Shown here: piece after piece, positions 8,199-17,789 of the stretch
Layout: each line of letters begins with the position of its first letter
How positions within the stretch are numbered: the stretch's first letter is position 1
Translations under genes and position numbers: made by a program
The notes under the pieces: generated by a model
The model's input: only the letters and a program-made list of their open reading frames with translations
Databases searched by the model: none
Told to the model about the DNA's origin: nothing
Origin: Natrialba hulunbeirensis JCM 10989
GTDB taxonomy: Archaea; Halobacteriota; Halobacteria; Halobacteriales; Natrialbaceae
Assembly: GCF_000337575.1 (NCBI RefSeq)
Contig: NZ_AOIM01000037.1
Span: forward strand, 181,616 to 235,631
Length of the DNA: 54,016 nucleotides
Reading direction: 5' to 3'

Positions 8199-8819
8199 CT
8201 ACGAGTCCGCGCCAGCCGACTGCTCCTCGAGTGCACCCTCCAGCACAGATCGGACCTCCGCGAGCACCGACTCGGGAGATTGCGTCGCATCGACCCGAAC
8301 GAATCGGTCCGCGTAGCGCTCGGCCAGCAGTTCGTAGTTCTCGCGGACGGATTCGAGATATGCAGCGTGCTCGAACTTGTTCGTCGATCCCGCACGTCGC
8401 GCAGCCGTCTCCGGGTCCAGATCGAGGTAGATCGTCAGATCAGGCTCGATCGAGAACGGTTCGTGGATGTCGACGACGTACTCGAGTGGCTCCGCAATCC
8501 GTCCGGTTTCTGCGAGTGTCGCGCCCTGATAGGCGTAGCGGGAGTCGGCGTAGCGGTCGGAGATGACAAGGTCGCCGCGCTCGAGGGCGGGTTCGATTTT
8601 GCGCGAGAGGTGGTCGGCGTGGTCGGCGGTGTAGAGGAAGAGTTCGGCGAGCGAGTCGGCGTCGTCGTCTTCGATAGAGCGGTAGACGGCGTCGCCGTAC
8701 CAGGAGTCGTTGGTGGGTTCGCGGGTGAAGACGGCCTCGGGGTAGGTGTCTTGCAGGGCCTCCCAGACGGTGGTTTTGCCGCTGCCGTCGAGTCCCTCGA
8801 GCGTGACGAGCGTGGCCAT
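8199..8819 (-). CDS. tmk: Thymidylate kinase
   Basis: A 206-residue dTMP kinase that converts dTMP to dTDP with ATP. The P-loop [11 protein letters not shown] is at residues 7-17. [10 protein letters not shown] is the TMP-binding DRX-like region, and [13 protein letters not shown] follows near residue 87 with the catalytic DR and the base-contacting residues. Length is normal for the family. It is convergent with the Lrp-like gene. A full-length frame with no anomalies. Confidence 0.93.
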   Translation of the reverse strand: MATLVTLEGLDGSGKTTVWEALQDTYPEAVFTREPTNDSWYGDAVYRSIEDDDADSLAELFLYTADHADHLSRKIEPALERGDLVISDRYADSRYAYQGATLAETGRIAEPLEYVVDIHEPFSIEPDLTIYLDLDPETAARRAGSTNKFEHAAYLESVRENYELLAERYADRFVRVDATQSPESVLAEVRSVLEGALEEQSAGADS

Positions 8820-9001
8820 GGATCTGCTCGCACGTCGTCGGGTGAAGTATTACAATCTGTCGAGAATCCGTCGTCGGTTCGGGTAATCGATTTAGCAGGT
8901 GTCCAACAGCGCTGTCGGGCTTCAGTCTGAGTAGCTAAAATCGGATCAAATACATTCTCCTCGCATAGTAAAAATAAATAATGTCCAGTATACAATAGAA
9001 G

Positions 9002-9724
9002 ATGGTGAAGCGCCATACTGTGGTAGCGATCGCAGGAATAATTCCACTATTCGTACTGGTCAGCGCCGGCAGCGTTGGATTCTATCTTAGCCCGTATGAA
9101 CCGCTCGCACCGGAGTATGCGGTCGCACACGAATCGACGGATGCGTTCGACGACGTACTCGAGAACCAGGAACTCGAGACGGACAATGCGAGACACGTCG
9201 ACTCCCTCTCACCGAGTGCACAGCGCGTCTTCGACGACGCAACTGATCGCCCGCCTGAGGAGAGAGGCGGTGTGTCCGGATGGCAGGAAGCCGATGTCGC
9301 GGTCTGTCAGGACGCGATGCTCGTTTGTGATGCGGTTAGCGACCCACCGCTGGTTGACGGGGGCACGTACACCGTGGTCGAACAGGACGATGAGCTGTAC
9401 GTCGTGGAGACACAGCAGCATTTCCCGCCAGCGCTGGGGGCGACGGCGATCAGTTACCTCACGTTCGCACTGGTCACCGTCTTTGCTGGACTCCTTGCGC
9501 TGGTCGGGTACAAACACCGAGACGCGCAGACACTCGAGTCCGGTCTTTTCGCCGCCGCAGCCATCGGCGTGAGCGTTGGCCTCTGGCCGTATCTCCTCCT
9601 GGTCGCCGGAATTGCGTCCTACTGGTGGCTCGTTCTGCCACTCATCTGTCTGGGGATCGCACTGCTCGTCCGGCAGATTTCGCTCCTGTTTCGGTACGCA
9701 GAGGCCACGATGGCAGAGACGTGA
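9002..9724 (+). CDS. Predicted membrane protein, unknown function
   Basis: A 240-residue protein not recognised as a named family. Residues about 8-28 form a first hydrophobic segment (VVAIAGIIPLFVLVSAGSVG), followed by an outside-facing domain of roughly 110 residues with two cysteines (VCQDAMLVCD). Three further transmembrane segments lie between about residues 147 and 228. The fold suggests an extracellular domain held by four membrane helices. Upstream DNA (8930-9001) is AT-rich, unlike its neighbours, consistent with a promoter. It stands alone between tmk (divergent) and the epimerase gene. Confidence 0.75.
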   Translation: MVKRHTVVAIAGIIPLFVLVSAGSVGFYLSPYEPLAPEYAVAHESTDAFDDVLENQELETDNARHVDSLSPSAQRVFDDATDRPPEERGGVSGWQEADVAVCQDAMLVCDAVSDPPLVDGGTYTVVEQDDELYVVETQQHFPPALGATAISYLTFALVTVFAGLLALVGYKHRDAQTLESGLFAAAAIGVSVGLWPYLLLVAGIASYWWLVLPLICLGIALLVRQISLLFRYAEATMAET

Positions 9725-9771
9725 CCCCACCGCTGACGGTGGTGGCACGCCGATCGCACTGTCCGCGGCAA

Positions 9772-9783
9772 CTACTTATTTGA
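9772..9783 (+). promoter_or_regulatory. TATA box of the epimerase gene
   Basis: CTACTTATTTGA lies about 24-35 bp before the ATG at 9807, fitting a leaderless transcript. Confidence 0.45.
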
Positions 9784-9806
9784 GGAATCGCGCCCATAGA
9801 TCAGCT

Positions 9807-10736
9807 ATGAAGGTCCTCGTCGCCGGCGGCACCGGTTTTATCGGTTCCCACTGCTGCACCGAACTCGCCGAACGCGGCCACGAGGTAACCTCACTCTCTC
9901 GAAACCCAACGAGTGAGGACGCGGCCACCCTCCCCGACGAGGTCGACCTGGCCAGCGGCGACGTGAGCGACTACGATACGATCGTCGACACCGTCGCCAG
10001 CCACGACGCTGTCGTCAACTTCGTCTCGCTCTCGCCGCTCTACCAGCCGCCAAGCGGGACGGATCACGAGACCGTCCATCTCGGCGGCACCGAAAATCTC
10101 GTTCGTGCCGCCGAAGACGGTGACGTCGAGCGATTCCTCCAGATCAGTGCGCTCGGCGCTGACCCCGACGGGCCGACGCCCTACATCCGCGCCAAGGGCC
10201 GCGCCGAAGAAATCGTCCGCGAGGCCGCCCTCGGCTGGACCATCGTCCGCCCGAGCATCGTCTTCGGCGACGGCGCGGAGTTCCTCGAGTTCACCAAGCA
10301 GCTAACTACTCCCTACCTGACCGGGCTCCCCGGCGGCGGCGAGACGCGTTTCCAGCCGATCTGGGTCGGTGACTTCGCCCCCATGCTCGCCGACGTACTC
10401 GAGGACGACACCCACGTCGGGCAGACGTACGAGATCGGTGGCTCACAGATCGTCACCCTGGCCGACGCGACCGAACTCGTCTACGAGGCCGAGGGCCGCT
10501 CGGTGACGATCCTGCCGATTCCGATGGCGTTGACGAAGCTCGGACTGGCGGTCGCCGACCCACTGCCGTTGATTCCCTTTGGCACCGAGCAAGGGGAGTC
10601 ACTCGAGTTCGATAACACGGTCGCGGAGAACGACGTGACAGCGTTCGGGGTCGAGCCAGACGACCTGTTGACACTCGGTGCGTATCTCGGCGTTCGGTCG
10701 GGAGAGCCCCGTGAAGAGGGTCGCCCGCTTGCATAG
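9807..10736 (+). CDS. NAD(P)-dependent epimerase, NDUFA9-like atypical SDR
   Basis: A 309-residue extended short-chain dehydrogenase. It opens MKVLVAGGTGFIGSHCCTELAE, a GxxGxxG dinucleotide-binding motif, followed by a DLASGDVSD contact. In place of the usual YxxxK it has PYIRAKGRAEEIV, then WTIVRPSIVFGDG. This pattern is that of the complex I NDUFA9/UDP-sugar epimerase-like atypical SDRs common in haloarchaea. The substrate is unknown. It starts 82 bp after the membrane protein gene. Confidence 0.87.
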   Translation: MKVLVAGGTGFIGSHCCTELAERGHEVTSLSRNPTSEDAATLPDEVDLASGDVSDYDTIVDTVASHDAVVNFVSLSPLYQPPSGTDHETVHLGGTENLVRAAEDGDVERFLQISALGADPDGPTPYIRAKGRAEEIVREAALGWTIVRPSIVFGDGAEFLEFTKQLTTPYLTGLPGGGETRFQPIWVGDFAPMLADVLEDDTHVGQTYEIGGSQIVTLADATELVYEAEGRSVTILPIPMALTKLGLAVADPLPLIPFGTEQGESLEFDNTVAENDVTAFGVEPDDLLTLGAYLGVRSGEPREEGRPLA

Positions 10737-10888
10737 CGCCGAGGCTGTCGGCTGCCATCGTATGACGTTCACTAATAGTCAAATAGCCAACTGCTAGATG
10801 TTGAATATAGTATAATTATTTCTTCAATCCCGACTCCGTCTATCGATTTATGGTGATATAGAATTATGCAAGAAATTCACTTCATAGA

Positions 10889-10900
10889 AAGACTTATAGT
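10889..10900 (+). promoter_or_regulatory. AT-rich promoter of cetZ1
   Basis: AAGACTTATAGT, in an AT-rich tract running from about 10787 to 10905, is the best TATA candidate. It lies about 50 bp before the cetZ1 ATG, implying a short 5' leader rather than a leaderless start. Confidence 0.35.
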
Positions 10901-10943
10901 CCTAATCGCTCTGGTCCAATTCAACGGAGCCCCCTGACAAAGT

Positions 10944-12122
10944 ATGAAGCTGGCGATGATCGGATTTGGACAGGCCGGTGGCAAAATCGTCGATCGATTC
11001 CTCGATTACGACGATCGGACTAACAGCGGTATCGTCCGTGCGGCGATCGCTGTGAACTCTGCGAAGGCGGATCTGATGGGTCTTGAACGGATTCCACAGG
11101 ACAATCGCGTTCTCATCGGTCAGGCCCGGGTCAAGGGCCACGGTGTCGGAGCAGACAACGAGCTCGGCGCGGAAATCGCCGAGGAAGATATCGACGAGGT
11201 ACAGAACGCGATCGACGCGATCCCGACGCACGAGGTCGACGCGTTCCTGGTCGTCGCCGGAATGGGCGGCGGAACCGGGTCCGGTGGAGCCCCGGTTCTC
11301 GCGAAGCACCTCCAGCGAATCTACACGATCCCCGTCTACGGTCTTGGTGTTCTCCCTGGGACGGACGAAGGTGGTATCTACACCCTCAACGCGGCACGAT
11401 CGTTCCAGACGTTCGTCCGCGAAGTCGACAACCTCCTCGTCTTCGACAACGACTCTTGGCGACAGACCGGCGAGTCCGTAGAGGGCGGCTACGAGCAGAT
11501 CAACGAGGAGATCGTCCGACGATTCGGACTCCTCTTCGGTGCCGGTGAGGTGAGTGGGGACCAAGAGGTCGCAGAGAGCGTCGTCGACTCCTCGGAGATC
11601 ATCAACACACTCTCCGGCGGCGGCGTCTCCACTGTCGGCTTTGCGAGCGAAGAAGTCGACCTCAACACCGGCGGCGGGTTGCTCTCTCGCTTTACCGGCG
11701 ACGGCAGCGGTGACGACGATCTCGACGCCGCAAACACGACCAACCGCATCACGAGCCTCGTTCGGAAGGCCGCACTCGGCCGTCTCACACTCCCGTGTGA
11801 GATCGAAGGCACCGAGCGCGCGCTGCTCGTCCTCGGTGGCCCCTCGGAGTACCTGAACCGGAAAGGCATCGAACGCGGCCGCAAGTGGCTCGAAGAGGAA
11901 ACCGGCAGCATGGAAGTCCGCGGCGGTGACTACCCGCGCGAGAAGCCGGAAGTCGCCGCAGCAATCCTACTCTCGGGTGTCACCAACGTCCCGCGCATCA
12001 AGCGACTCCAGCAGGTTGCGATCGAAGCGCAGGACAACATGGACGACATTCAGGCCGAGAGCGAGGAGAACCTAGAGGAACTCGTCGAGGACGACGAGGA
12101 CGAACTCGAGCCGCTGTTCTAG
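10944..12122 (+). CDS. cetZ1: Tubulin/FtsZ-family cytoskeletal protein CetZ1
   Basis: A 392-residue protein nearly identical in motif layout to Haloferax CetZ1, a GTP-binding cytoskeletal protein controlling cell shape and motility. It begins MKLAMIGFGQAGGKIVDRF. The tubulin signature GMGGGTGSGGAPVL is near residue 108, and LGVLPGTDEGGIYTLNAARS carries the T4/T5 region. The C-terminal EENLEELVEDDEDELEPLF tail is the conserved acidic CetZ tail. The FtsZ-type T7 region differs, as in other CetZs. Monocistronic, with its own AT-rich promoter. Confidence 0.95.
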   Translation: MKLAMIGFGQAGGKIVDRFLDYDDRTNSGIVRAAIAVNSAKADLMGLERIPQDNRVLIGQARVKGHGVGADNELGAEIAEEDIDEVQNAIDAIPTHEVDAFLVVAGMGGGTGSGGAPVLAKHLQRIYTIPVYGLGVLPGTDEGGIYTLNAARSFQTFVREVDNLLVFDNDSWRQTGESVEGGYEQINEEIVRRFGLLFGAGEVSGDQEVAESVVDSSEIINTLSGGGVSTVGFASEEVDLNTGGGLLSRFTGDGSGDDDLDAANTTNRITSLVRKAALGRLTLPCEIEGTERALLVLGGPSEYLNRKGIERGRKWLEEETGSMEVRGGDYPREKPEVAAAILLSGVTNVPRIKRLQQVAIEAQDNMDDIQAESEENLEELVEDDEDELEPLF

Positions 12123-12319
12123 CGACTCGACGTCACACCACACCACATCACTCGCTCGGACGAAGCGAAACCGACGCGAACCAACGCAAGAAGACGACCT
12201 GCGGACTCCCGGACGGGCCGATACCAGACTTTCGTGTCGGGGGGCACGAAGTGGGACTGCATCCGGCCCGATCCGAGAGTTCGACGTGTTTTTCCACACC
12301 CGTTGACTACGTCGAGCAG

Positions 12320-13027
12320 ATGCACGTCGTCGTCCCGTTCGCCGCCGACACGCCGAAAACGCGCCTCAGCGGCGTACTTGCCCCCACAGAGCGAACGACA
12401 CTCGCACGAGCGATGCTCGCGGACGTCCTCAGCGCAGTTGTGGCAACCGGCCACGTTCCGACCGTGCTCTCGACGTCGCCGCTCACAGTCGAATCCCTGT
12501 TTTCGAGCGACGACCAGCACGCGTCAGTTTCGCCCGCACTCGAGTCCCTGCGTGAGATTCCGGTCACGGTCGACGACCGGCCGCTGACGGCTGCGGTCAA
12601 CGCCTACCTCGAGGCCGCCGAAGAGCCGGTCGCGATCGTAATGGCAGACCTCGCGCTCGCGACGCCAGCCGCGCTGTCAACCGTGTTCGATGCCGGCGCT
12701 GCCGACGGTGTCGCTATCGCGCCCGGCCGCGGCGGCGGGACGAACGCCCTCGTCGTTCGCCATCCCGACTTCCGTGTCGACTATCACGGCGCGTCGTACG
12801 TCGACCACCGCGAGCACGCGACTGAGATTGGTGCGCCACTCGAGTCCGTCGACTCGTTCCGGCTCGGAACCGACATAGACGAGCCGGCAGATTTGGTCGA
12901 AGTGCTGATTCACGGCCGGGAAGACGGGAACCAGAGTCGGACCGCAACACGGCTCCGGGAGCTAGGATTCGAACTCGAGACGACGGACGGGCGGGTCACG
13001 GTCGTTCGAACCGAGTCCGACCCCTGA
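12320..13027 (+). CDS. cofC: 2-phospho-L-lactate guanylyltransferase CofC
   Basis: A 235-residue nucleotidyltransferase that activates 2-phospholactate (or phosphoenolpyruvate) with GTP for coenzyme F420 synthesis. It starts MHVVVPFAADTPKTRLSGVL, the family's GTP-binding opening. It has VAIVMADLALATPAAL near residue 98 and IAPGRGGGTNALVV near 132, both typical of CofC. SFRLGTDIDEPADL near the end matches the metal-binding GxDxDxPxDL motif. cofG and cofH lie nearby (14373, 16296), though each gene appears separately transcribed. Confidence 0.93.
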   Translation: MHVVVPFAADTPKTRLSGVLAPTERTTLARAMLADVLSAVVATGHVPTVLSTSPLTVESLFSSDDQHASVSPALESLREIPVTVDDRPLTAAVNAYLEAAEEPVAIVMADLALATPAALSTVFDAGAADGVAIAPGRGGGTNALVVRHPDFRVDYHGASYVDHREHATEIGAPLESVDSFRLGTDIDEPADLVEVLIHGREDGNQSRTATRLRELGFELETTDGRVTVVRTESDP

Positions 13028-13138
13028 TTGCGAGTTTGTTGTGTTGGTGTGTATGGCCTCCCCGAACAGCCCACGATCAGGCCTGCAAGAACCGATCCGA
13101 CGTGAAGACTTTTGCTCTCGCACACATCACGTGAGAGA

Positions 13139-14278
13139 GTGACACAGACATCGTACGATGCCATCGTGATCGGCGTCGGAGGCATGGGCAGTGCAGCCGT
13201 CTATACGCTCGCGAAACGGGGCGTCGACGTCCTTGGGCTCGAGCAGTACGACATTCCGCACACGCGCGGTTCCTCGCACGGTGAAACGCGAATCTTCCGA
13301 CTGACACAGCCGGAACACCCGTCGTACGTTCCCCTCGCCCAGCACGCACACGAGCGCTGGCGCGAACTCGAGTCCGAGTCGGGTACCGACCTGCTGACGA
13401 CCACCGGCTCGGTCCACGCCGGCCCGGAAGATGGGGAGCTAGTGGCGGATGCACTCGAGTCCGTCCGGACGAACGAGGTCGACCACGAACTGTTGACCAG
13501 TGCGGAGCTGGGAGAGCGGTTTCCGGCCTTCGAGTTGCCCGAGGGCCATCGGGCGGTCTACCAGCCAGATGGCGGGTTTCTGTCCTGCGAACGGGTGATC
13601 ACGACGAACGTGAATCAGGCCCACGAACACGGCGGTGTCGTTCGCGCTCGCGAGCGCGTGCGAAACTGGGAGCCGCGCGAGTCGGGTGTGACGGTACGAA
13701 CTGATCGGAACACGTACGAAGCGGACAACCTCGTGATCACGACCGGGGCCTGGGCGGCGAAACAGCTCGATGTACTGCAGAATCACCTCTCGCCACAGCG
13801 GCGGGTGATGATCTGGCTCCAGCCGGAGGAGCCGGCGAATTTCAGCCCGGACCGGTTCCCGGTGTTCAGCGTCGACGTACCCGAGGGCAACTTCTACGGT
13901 TTCCCGACGGCCGAGCGGCCGGGGTTCAAGTTCGGCCGCAGTCCAGACGTGACGGAGGTCGTCGATCCGAACGACTGGCAGAACGAGCCGACGATGCAGG
14001 ACGAACACCTCCTGCGCCAGCTTCCGGACGGTCACTTCGCGGGCGATGCGGGCAGCGATCGGACGATGGGAATGGCGACCTGTCTCGTCACGACCTCGAC
14101 AGACGGCCACTTCTACCTCGATACGCACCCCGAGTATCCACACGTCTCGTTCGCTGCGGGCTTTACCGGCCACGGCTTCAAGTTCGTCAGCGCAATCGGC
14201 GACGTGCTTGCGGATTTCGTCACCGAGGGCGATACGGATCTTCCGATCGGCGTACATCGACTGGACGGTCGACGCTGA
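13139..14278 (+). CDS. N-methyl-L-tryptophan oxidase/sarcosine oxidase-like flavoprotein
   Basis: A 379-residue FAD protein starting at a GTG (13139), the first codon giving the family's TQTSYDAIVIGVGGMGSAAV opening; an in-frame start at 13112 is less likely. IPHTRGSSHGETRIFRL matches the monomeric sarcosine oxidase family (MSOX/MTOX). The cysteine in GMATCLVTTSTDGHF is placed like the one that binds FAD covalently in that family (inferred). FAAGFTGHGFKFVSAIGDVLAD closes the FAD fold. Such enzymes oxidatively demethylate N-methyl amino acids. It lies between cofC and cofG with no known link to F420. Confidence 0.87.
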   Translation: MTQTSYDAIVIGVGGMGSAAVYTLAKRGVDVLGLEQYDIPHTRGSSHGETRIFRLTQPEHPSYVPLAQHAHERWRELESESGTDLLTTTGSVHAGPEDGELVADALESVRTNEVDHELLTSAELGERFPAFELPEGHRAVYQPDGGFLSCERVITTNVNQAHEHGGVVRARERVRNWEPRESGVTVRTDRNTYEADNLVITTGAWAAKQLDVLQNHLSPQRRVMIWLQPEEPANFSPDRFPVFSVDVPEGNFYGFPTAERPGFKFGRSPDVTEVVDPNDWQNEPTMQDEHLLRQLPDGHFAGDAGSDRTMGMATCLVTTSTDGHFYLDTHPEYPHVSFAAGFTGHGFKFVSAIGDVLADFVTEGDTDLPIGVHRLDGRR

Positions 14279-14339
14279 ATCGAGATTGGAGCAGGACTAA
14301 CGCGGGCGCACAATGCCTGCACCGCCATCCGAAGTGAAA

Positions 14340-14347
14340 TCCTTTAC
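14340..14347 (+). promoter_or_regulatory. TATA-like box of cofG
   Basis: TCCTTTAC about 29 bp before the ATG at 14373 suits a leaderless transcript. The position also supports that ATG over the upstream in-frame start at 14313. Confidence 0.35.
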
Positions 14348-14372
14348 CACTCGCCCACCTCATGTCGAAACG

Positions 14373-15548
14373 ATGATTCCCGGCGCGAGCGAGTACGGCG
14401 TCGAGCTGTCGATCGATGAGCACGCAGTCGAGGACCTGCTGTCGGTCGAACCCGACGACGTCGACTCGCCGTCCGAACTCACGTTCGCGCGAAACGTCTT
14501 CGTCCCGCTGACGACCGCCTGTCGCTACACCTGCACCTACTGCACCTACTTCGATGCCCCCGGACAGGCCTCTCTGCTCTCACTCGAGGAGGTTCGGGAT
14601 ATCTGCGAGCGCGGCGCGGACGCCGGCTGTACGGAAGCCCTCTTCACCTTCGGCGACGACCCCGACGACCGCTACACCGAGATTCACGACCAGCTCGCAG
14701 AGTGGGGCTACGACTCCATCCACGACTACCTGCGGGCCGCCTGCGAGGTCGCACTCGAGACGGGGCTGCTTCCACACGCCAATCCCGGCGATCAGACGCG
14801 CGAGCAGATGGCAACCGTCGCCGACGTCAACGCCAGCATGGGCGTCATGCTCGAGACGACGGCCGAGGTCGACGCTCACGCGGGGCCGCGCCGGAAGGAA
14901 CCCGGCCAGCGCCTTCGTACGCTCCAGAACGCGGGCGAACTCGACGTGGCGTTTACGACCGGCATTCTCGTCGGCATCGGCGAGGACTGGCACGACCGCG
15001 CGGAGAGCTTGCTCGCCATCCGCGAACTCCACGACCGGTACGACCACATTCAGGAGGTGATCGTCCAGCCCGTGACGAACAACGAACGCTGGACCGACGG
15101 CTCGCCCGATCTGGAAACCATGCGCCGCGTAACGGCGATGGCGCGAGCCGCCCTCCCCGAGGAAGTCTCGGTGCAAGTCCCACCGAACCTGACCGCCGCT
15201 GGCGACCTCGTCGACTGCGGCGTCGACGACCTCGGCGGCGTTTCACCCGTGACGGACGACCACATCAACCCAGACTACAGCTGGCCTGCGCTCCGGGAAC
15301 TCGAGTCCATCGCGAGCGAGGCGGGACTGCCACTTCGCGAGCGGCTGCCGGTGTACCAGCGGTTCCTCGAGAGCGAGTTGCGAACCGAGACGTTCGACGG
15401 GACGCCCGCAGCGAATGGGGAGTGGATCTCACCACGGATTCGAGCGGCGCTGACGGCAGCCGACGCCGCTGGCGAGCGGTACCGGGCGGTTCTCGACGGA
15501 ACGGCACCGATCGGCTTGGACTCGACGCCGACGAACTCGTCGCCGTAA
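14373..15548 (+). CDS. cofG: FO synthase subunit CofG (radical SAM)
   Basis: A 391-residue radical SAM enzyme. With CofH it makes 7,8-didemethyl-8-hydroxy-5-deazariboflavin (FO), the chromophore of F420, from a ribityl-aminouracil and tyrosine. The cluster motif CRYTCTYC (CxxxCxxC) is near residue 50. FTFGDDPDDRY and HANPGDQTREQM follow, then MLETTAEVDAHAGPRRK, typical of CofG. The start at 14373 is chosen from family starts and a TATA-like box. Length is normal. Confidence 0.94.
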   Translation: MIPGASEYGVELSIDEHAVEDLLSVEPDDVDSPSELTFARNVFVPLTTACRYTCTYCTYFDAPGQASLLSLEEVRDICERGADAGCTEALFTFGDDPDDRYTEIHDQLAEWGYDSIHDYLRAACEVALETGLLPHANPGDQTREQMATVADVNASMGVMLETTAEVDAHAGPRRKEPGQRLRTLQNAGELDVAFTTGILVGIGEDWHDRAESLLAIRELHDRYDHIQEVIVQPVTNNERWTDGSPDLETMRRVTAMARAALPEEVSVQVPPNLTAAGDLVDCGVDDLGGVSPVTDDHINPDYSWPALRELESIASEAGLPLRERLPVYQRFLESELRTETFDGTPAANGEWISPRIRAALTAADAAGERYRAVLDGTAPIGLDSTPTNSSP

Positions 15549-15864
15549 CTGAACGAGGGGACGCTGGACGGCTGGCGTGGCTGGTGCGAGGAGAGTACAG
15601 GGGGAGGCTGCGTGCCAAGCGGTGACCGACAGCTGGGCGGTACTGGACACCGAAGAGAGAGGGCTTCTATCCGACAGGAGACACAGCCAGCGACCCGCCA
15701 CCACAACGGTCGTCAGCCCGTCTACCTGCCGGATATCAGTGACTGGGAACGCTGGTATAAAAGACCCCGCTGGCGGTTTTCCAGTTCTGAAACTCCGCTC
15801 CTGACTAAAACTCGGTCAGTACTATAATTGAAATCATCCCTACATCGAACAAATCGGCCTCCAA
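15549..15864. other. 316-bp intergenic region with an orphan plus-strand promoter
   Basis: No gene is supported. At 15756-15763 there is a near-ideal archaeal TATA box, TATAAAAG, facing right, but no reading frame follows. CTGAC-taaaactcg-GTCAG, a short hairpin, lies at 15802-15820 with an AT-rich run after it. This could be a small RNA, or an antisense transcript into the gene on the minus strand at 15865-16254, or a dead promoter. Confidence 0.4.
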
Positions 15865-16254
15865 TCAGACAATCCGGTACCGATCCGTCCGGTCGCACTC
15901 GAGTACTGCTTCCTCGCGAAGTTTCACGATCCGGCCTGTCGGCTGGGACTCGACGACCGCGCTCGCGTCGACGGACTCGAGTGTCCCCAGAAGTTGTGCA
16001 CTCGGCGGTTGCTGGGCGGCACCGCAGTCGTAGATTGTGAGGAGGCCGCGGCTGTCGGTGTCACTGTCGTTGACACGATCACTGGCACTGCCACTATCAC
16101 TATCGTTCTCGGCAGCGACGGATGACTCACTGCCAGCACCCTGCTCACGCTCGTAGACGACGATGTGGGCGTGCTGGGGGAGTCGCCAGGTATCGTCGCT
16201 GTCGCCGTCGTCAGTCGGAACGAGGTGGTTCATACTCGCCGAGACGGGAGACAT
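15865..16254 (-). CDS. Hypothetical acidic protein
   Basis: A 129-residue protein, not recognised. The N-terminal part has WRLPQHAHIVVYER. A low-complexity Ser/Asp/Glu insert (residues about 45-70) follows, then RGLLTIYDCG and GRIVKLREEAVLECDRTDRYRIV at the C-terminus. The two folded ends with an acidic insert suggest one small beta-rich domain interrupted by a flexible loop. Start is uncertain: ATG at 16252-16254, or MNHLVP 21 bp downstream. It lies 41 bp after the stop of cofH on the same strand, so it may be co-transcribed. Confidence 0.6.
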   Translation of the reverse strand: MSPVSASMNHLVPTDDGDSDDTWRLPQHAHIVVYEREQGAGSESSVAAENDSDSGSASDRVNDSDTDSRGLLTIYDCGAAQQPPSAQLLGTLESVDASAVVESQPTGRIVKLREEAVLECDRTDRYRIV

Positions 16255-16295
16255 GGTCAAAAAGCCATCTGGGAGGGCCGCTACAGGTCAGCAGC

Positions 16296-17675
16296 TCAGT
16301 CGTCTGCCGAGACACGGCGTTCGTCGGTCGTGAGCAGCGGCGTTCCGTCCGCCTTCGGGCCGAGTTCGGGGCCGAACGGTGGCGTCTCGTGCTCGGGGTC
16401 GATCACGCGGCGTATCTCGTAGTCCGTCGAGCGTTCGACCGGCACGCGGCCGATCGAGGAGATCATCTCCACGTACTCGCCGACCGAGCGGAACTCGCCG
16501 TAGCCGCCGCCGGCGCGCTTGGTGATTTCCTCGGAGAGAATCGTCCCCATGAAGTCGTCAGCCCCACAGGAAAGCATCTTCAGCCCCTGCTCATCGCCGT
16601 ACTTGACCCAGGAAGACTGAATGTGCTCGACGTTGTCCAGAAAGAGCCGCGAAACGGCGATCATGAGTTCGTCCTCGTCAATGCTCGCGCCGCCAGCAAC
16701 CACGTCGTGTTCGAACAGCGGTGTGTTCTGGTGAATAAACGAGAGCGGGACGAACTCCGTGATCGCGCCGTCGACACGCTCTTGCAGGTCCCGAACGCGT
16801 TTCAAGTGCATCGCGCGGTGGGCCTCGTTCTCGACGTGGCCGTACATAATCGTCGCCGTGAGGCCGAGCCCAACGTTCGCGGCGGCCTCCATCGCCTCGA
16901 GCCAGCCGTCCGTCGTGATCTTTCCCGGACAGATCACGTCTCGCACCTCGTCGACGAGGATTTCGGCGGCCGTGCCTGGAACAGTGTCGAGACCGGCGTC
17001 CGCGAGTCGGCTGTAGACCTCCTCGTAGGACCAGTCGGTGCCGCGGCGGGCGTGGTACCCCTCCTCCGGCGTCATCGAGTGGACGTGGACGTCGTCGACG
17101 CTCATCGCCGAGAGCTGTTCGGCGTAGGTGCCGGGATCGGTCGCGTAGCGCTCGGGCGGCTTGTAGTTGACCTCCTTCGGATTCGGGTGCGCGTCGAGAA
17201 TCTCGAGGTGCTCCTCGTCGAGCGCGAACGCGGGGTGGAGCCCAGAGACAGAAGTCACCTCGTAGATGCCGCGGTCGACGGCACCGGCGACGGCCTCGCG
17301 CGACTCCGCGGGTGTCTTCGTAAAGCCCGCCGTCTCGACGTCCGCGCCGCGTTCGAACGTGTGCGCGGCGTCTTTGAAGTTGCAGAACAGACAGCCCACG
17401 TTACAGGCCGTCGTCACGTTGTTGTTCAGGTTCGCGACGAAGGTAACCTCCTCGCCGACGACCTCCGCCCGGCGTCTATCGGCCGCCTCGAGTACCTGCT
17501 CCTTTCGCGTCCGGTCGATTCCGTCGCTGTCCGACCCTGTGGTAAGCAACTCGATCGCGTCGTCGACGGTGAGTCGCTCGCCCGCTCGTGCCTTCGCAAG
17601 CGCGTTCTCGAACGACTGGTCGGTTTCGGGAACGTGCTCGAACGCCAGATCCGCCTCGGTTACCGGACGCTCCAT
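16296..17675 (-). CDS. cofH: FO synthase subunit CofH (radical SAM)
   Basis: A 459-residue radical SAM protein, the partner of CofG in deazaflavin (FO) synthesis; it couples the tyrosine-derived part to the ribityl-aminouracil. The cluster motif CNVGCLFC is near residue 91, followed by FKDAAHTFERG. SVSGLHPAF and YHARRGTDWSYEEV match the CofH/MqnC branch rather than CofG, and the neighbourhood of cofC and cofG supports CofH. The start MERPVTEADLAF is the only good one. Divergent from the beta-propeller gene. Confidence 0.93.
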   Translation of the reverse strand: MERPVTEADLAFEHVPETDQSFENALAKARAGERLTVDDAIELLTTGSDSDGIDRTRKEQVLEAADRRRAEVVGEEVTFVANLNNNVTTACNVGCLFCNFKDAAHTFERGADVETAGFTKTPAESREAVAGAVDRGIYEVTSVSGLHPAFALDEEHLEILDAHPNPKEVNYKPPERYATDPGTYAEQLSAMSVDDVHVHSMTPEEGYHARRGTDWSYEEVYSRLADAGLDTVPGTAAEILVDEVRDVICPGKITTDGWLEAMEAAANVGLGLTATIMYGHVENEAHRAMHLKRVRDLQERVDGAITEFVPLSFIHQNTPLFEHDVVAGGASIDEDELMIAVSRLFLDNVEHIQSSWVKYGDEQGLKMLSCGADDFMGTILSEEITKRAGGGYGEFRSVGEYVEMISSIGRVPVERSTDYEIRRVIDPEHETPPFGPELGPKADGTPLLTTDERRVSADD

Positions 17676-17789
17676 CGGCGTATCAATGCCGGCACAGTGA
17701 GAAAAACGTGGTGGAACGCAGGGTATGTTGGCGGTATCGTACTAGTTCTGTTTCACAAACTATTCAACGAACTGAACGGACAACGGCAC

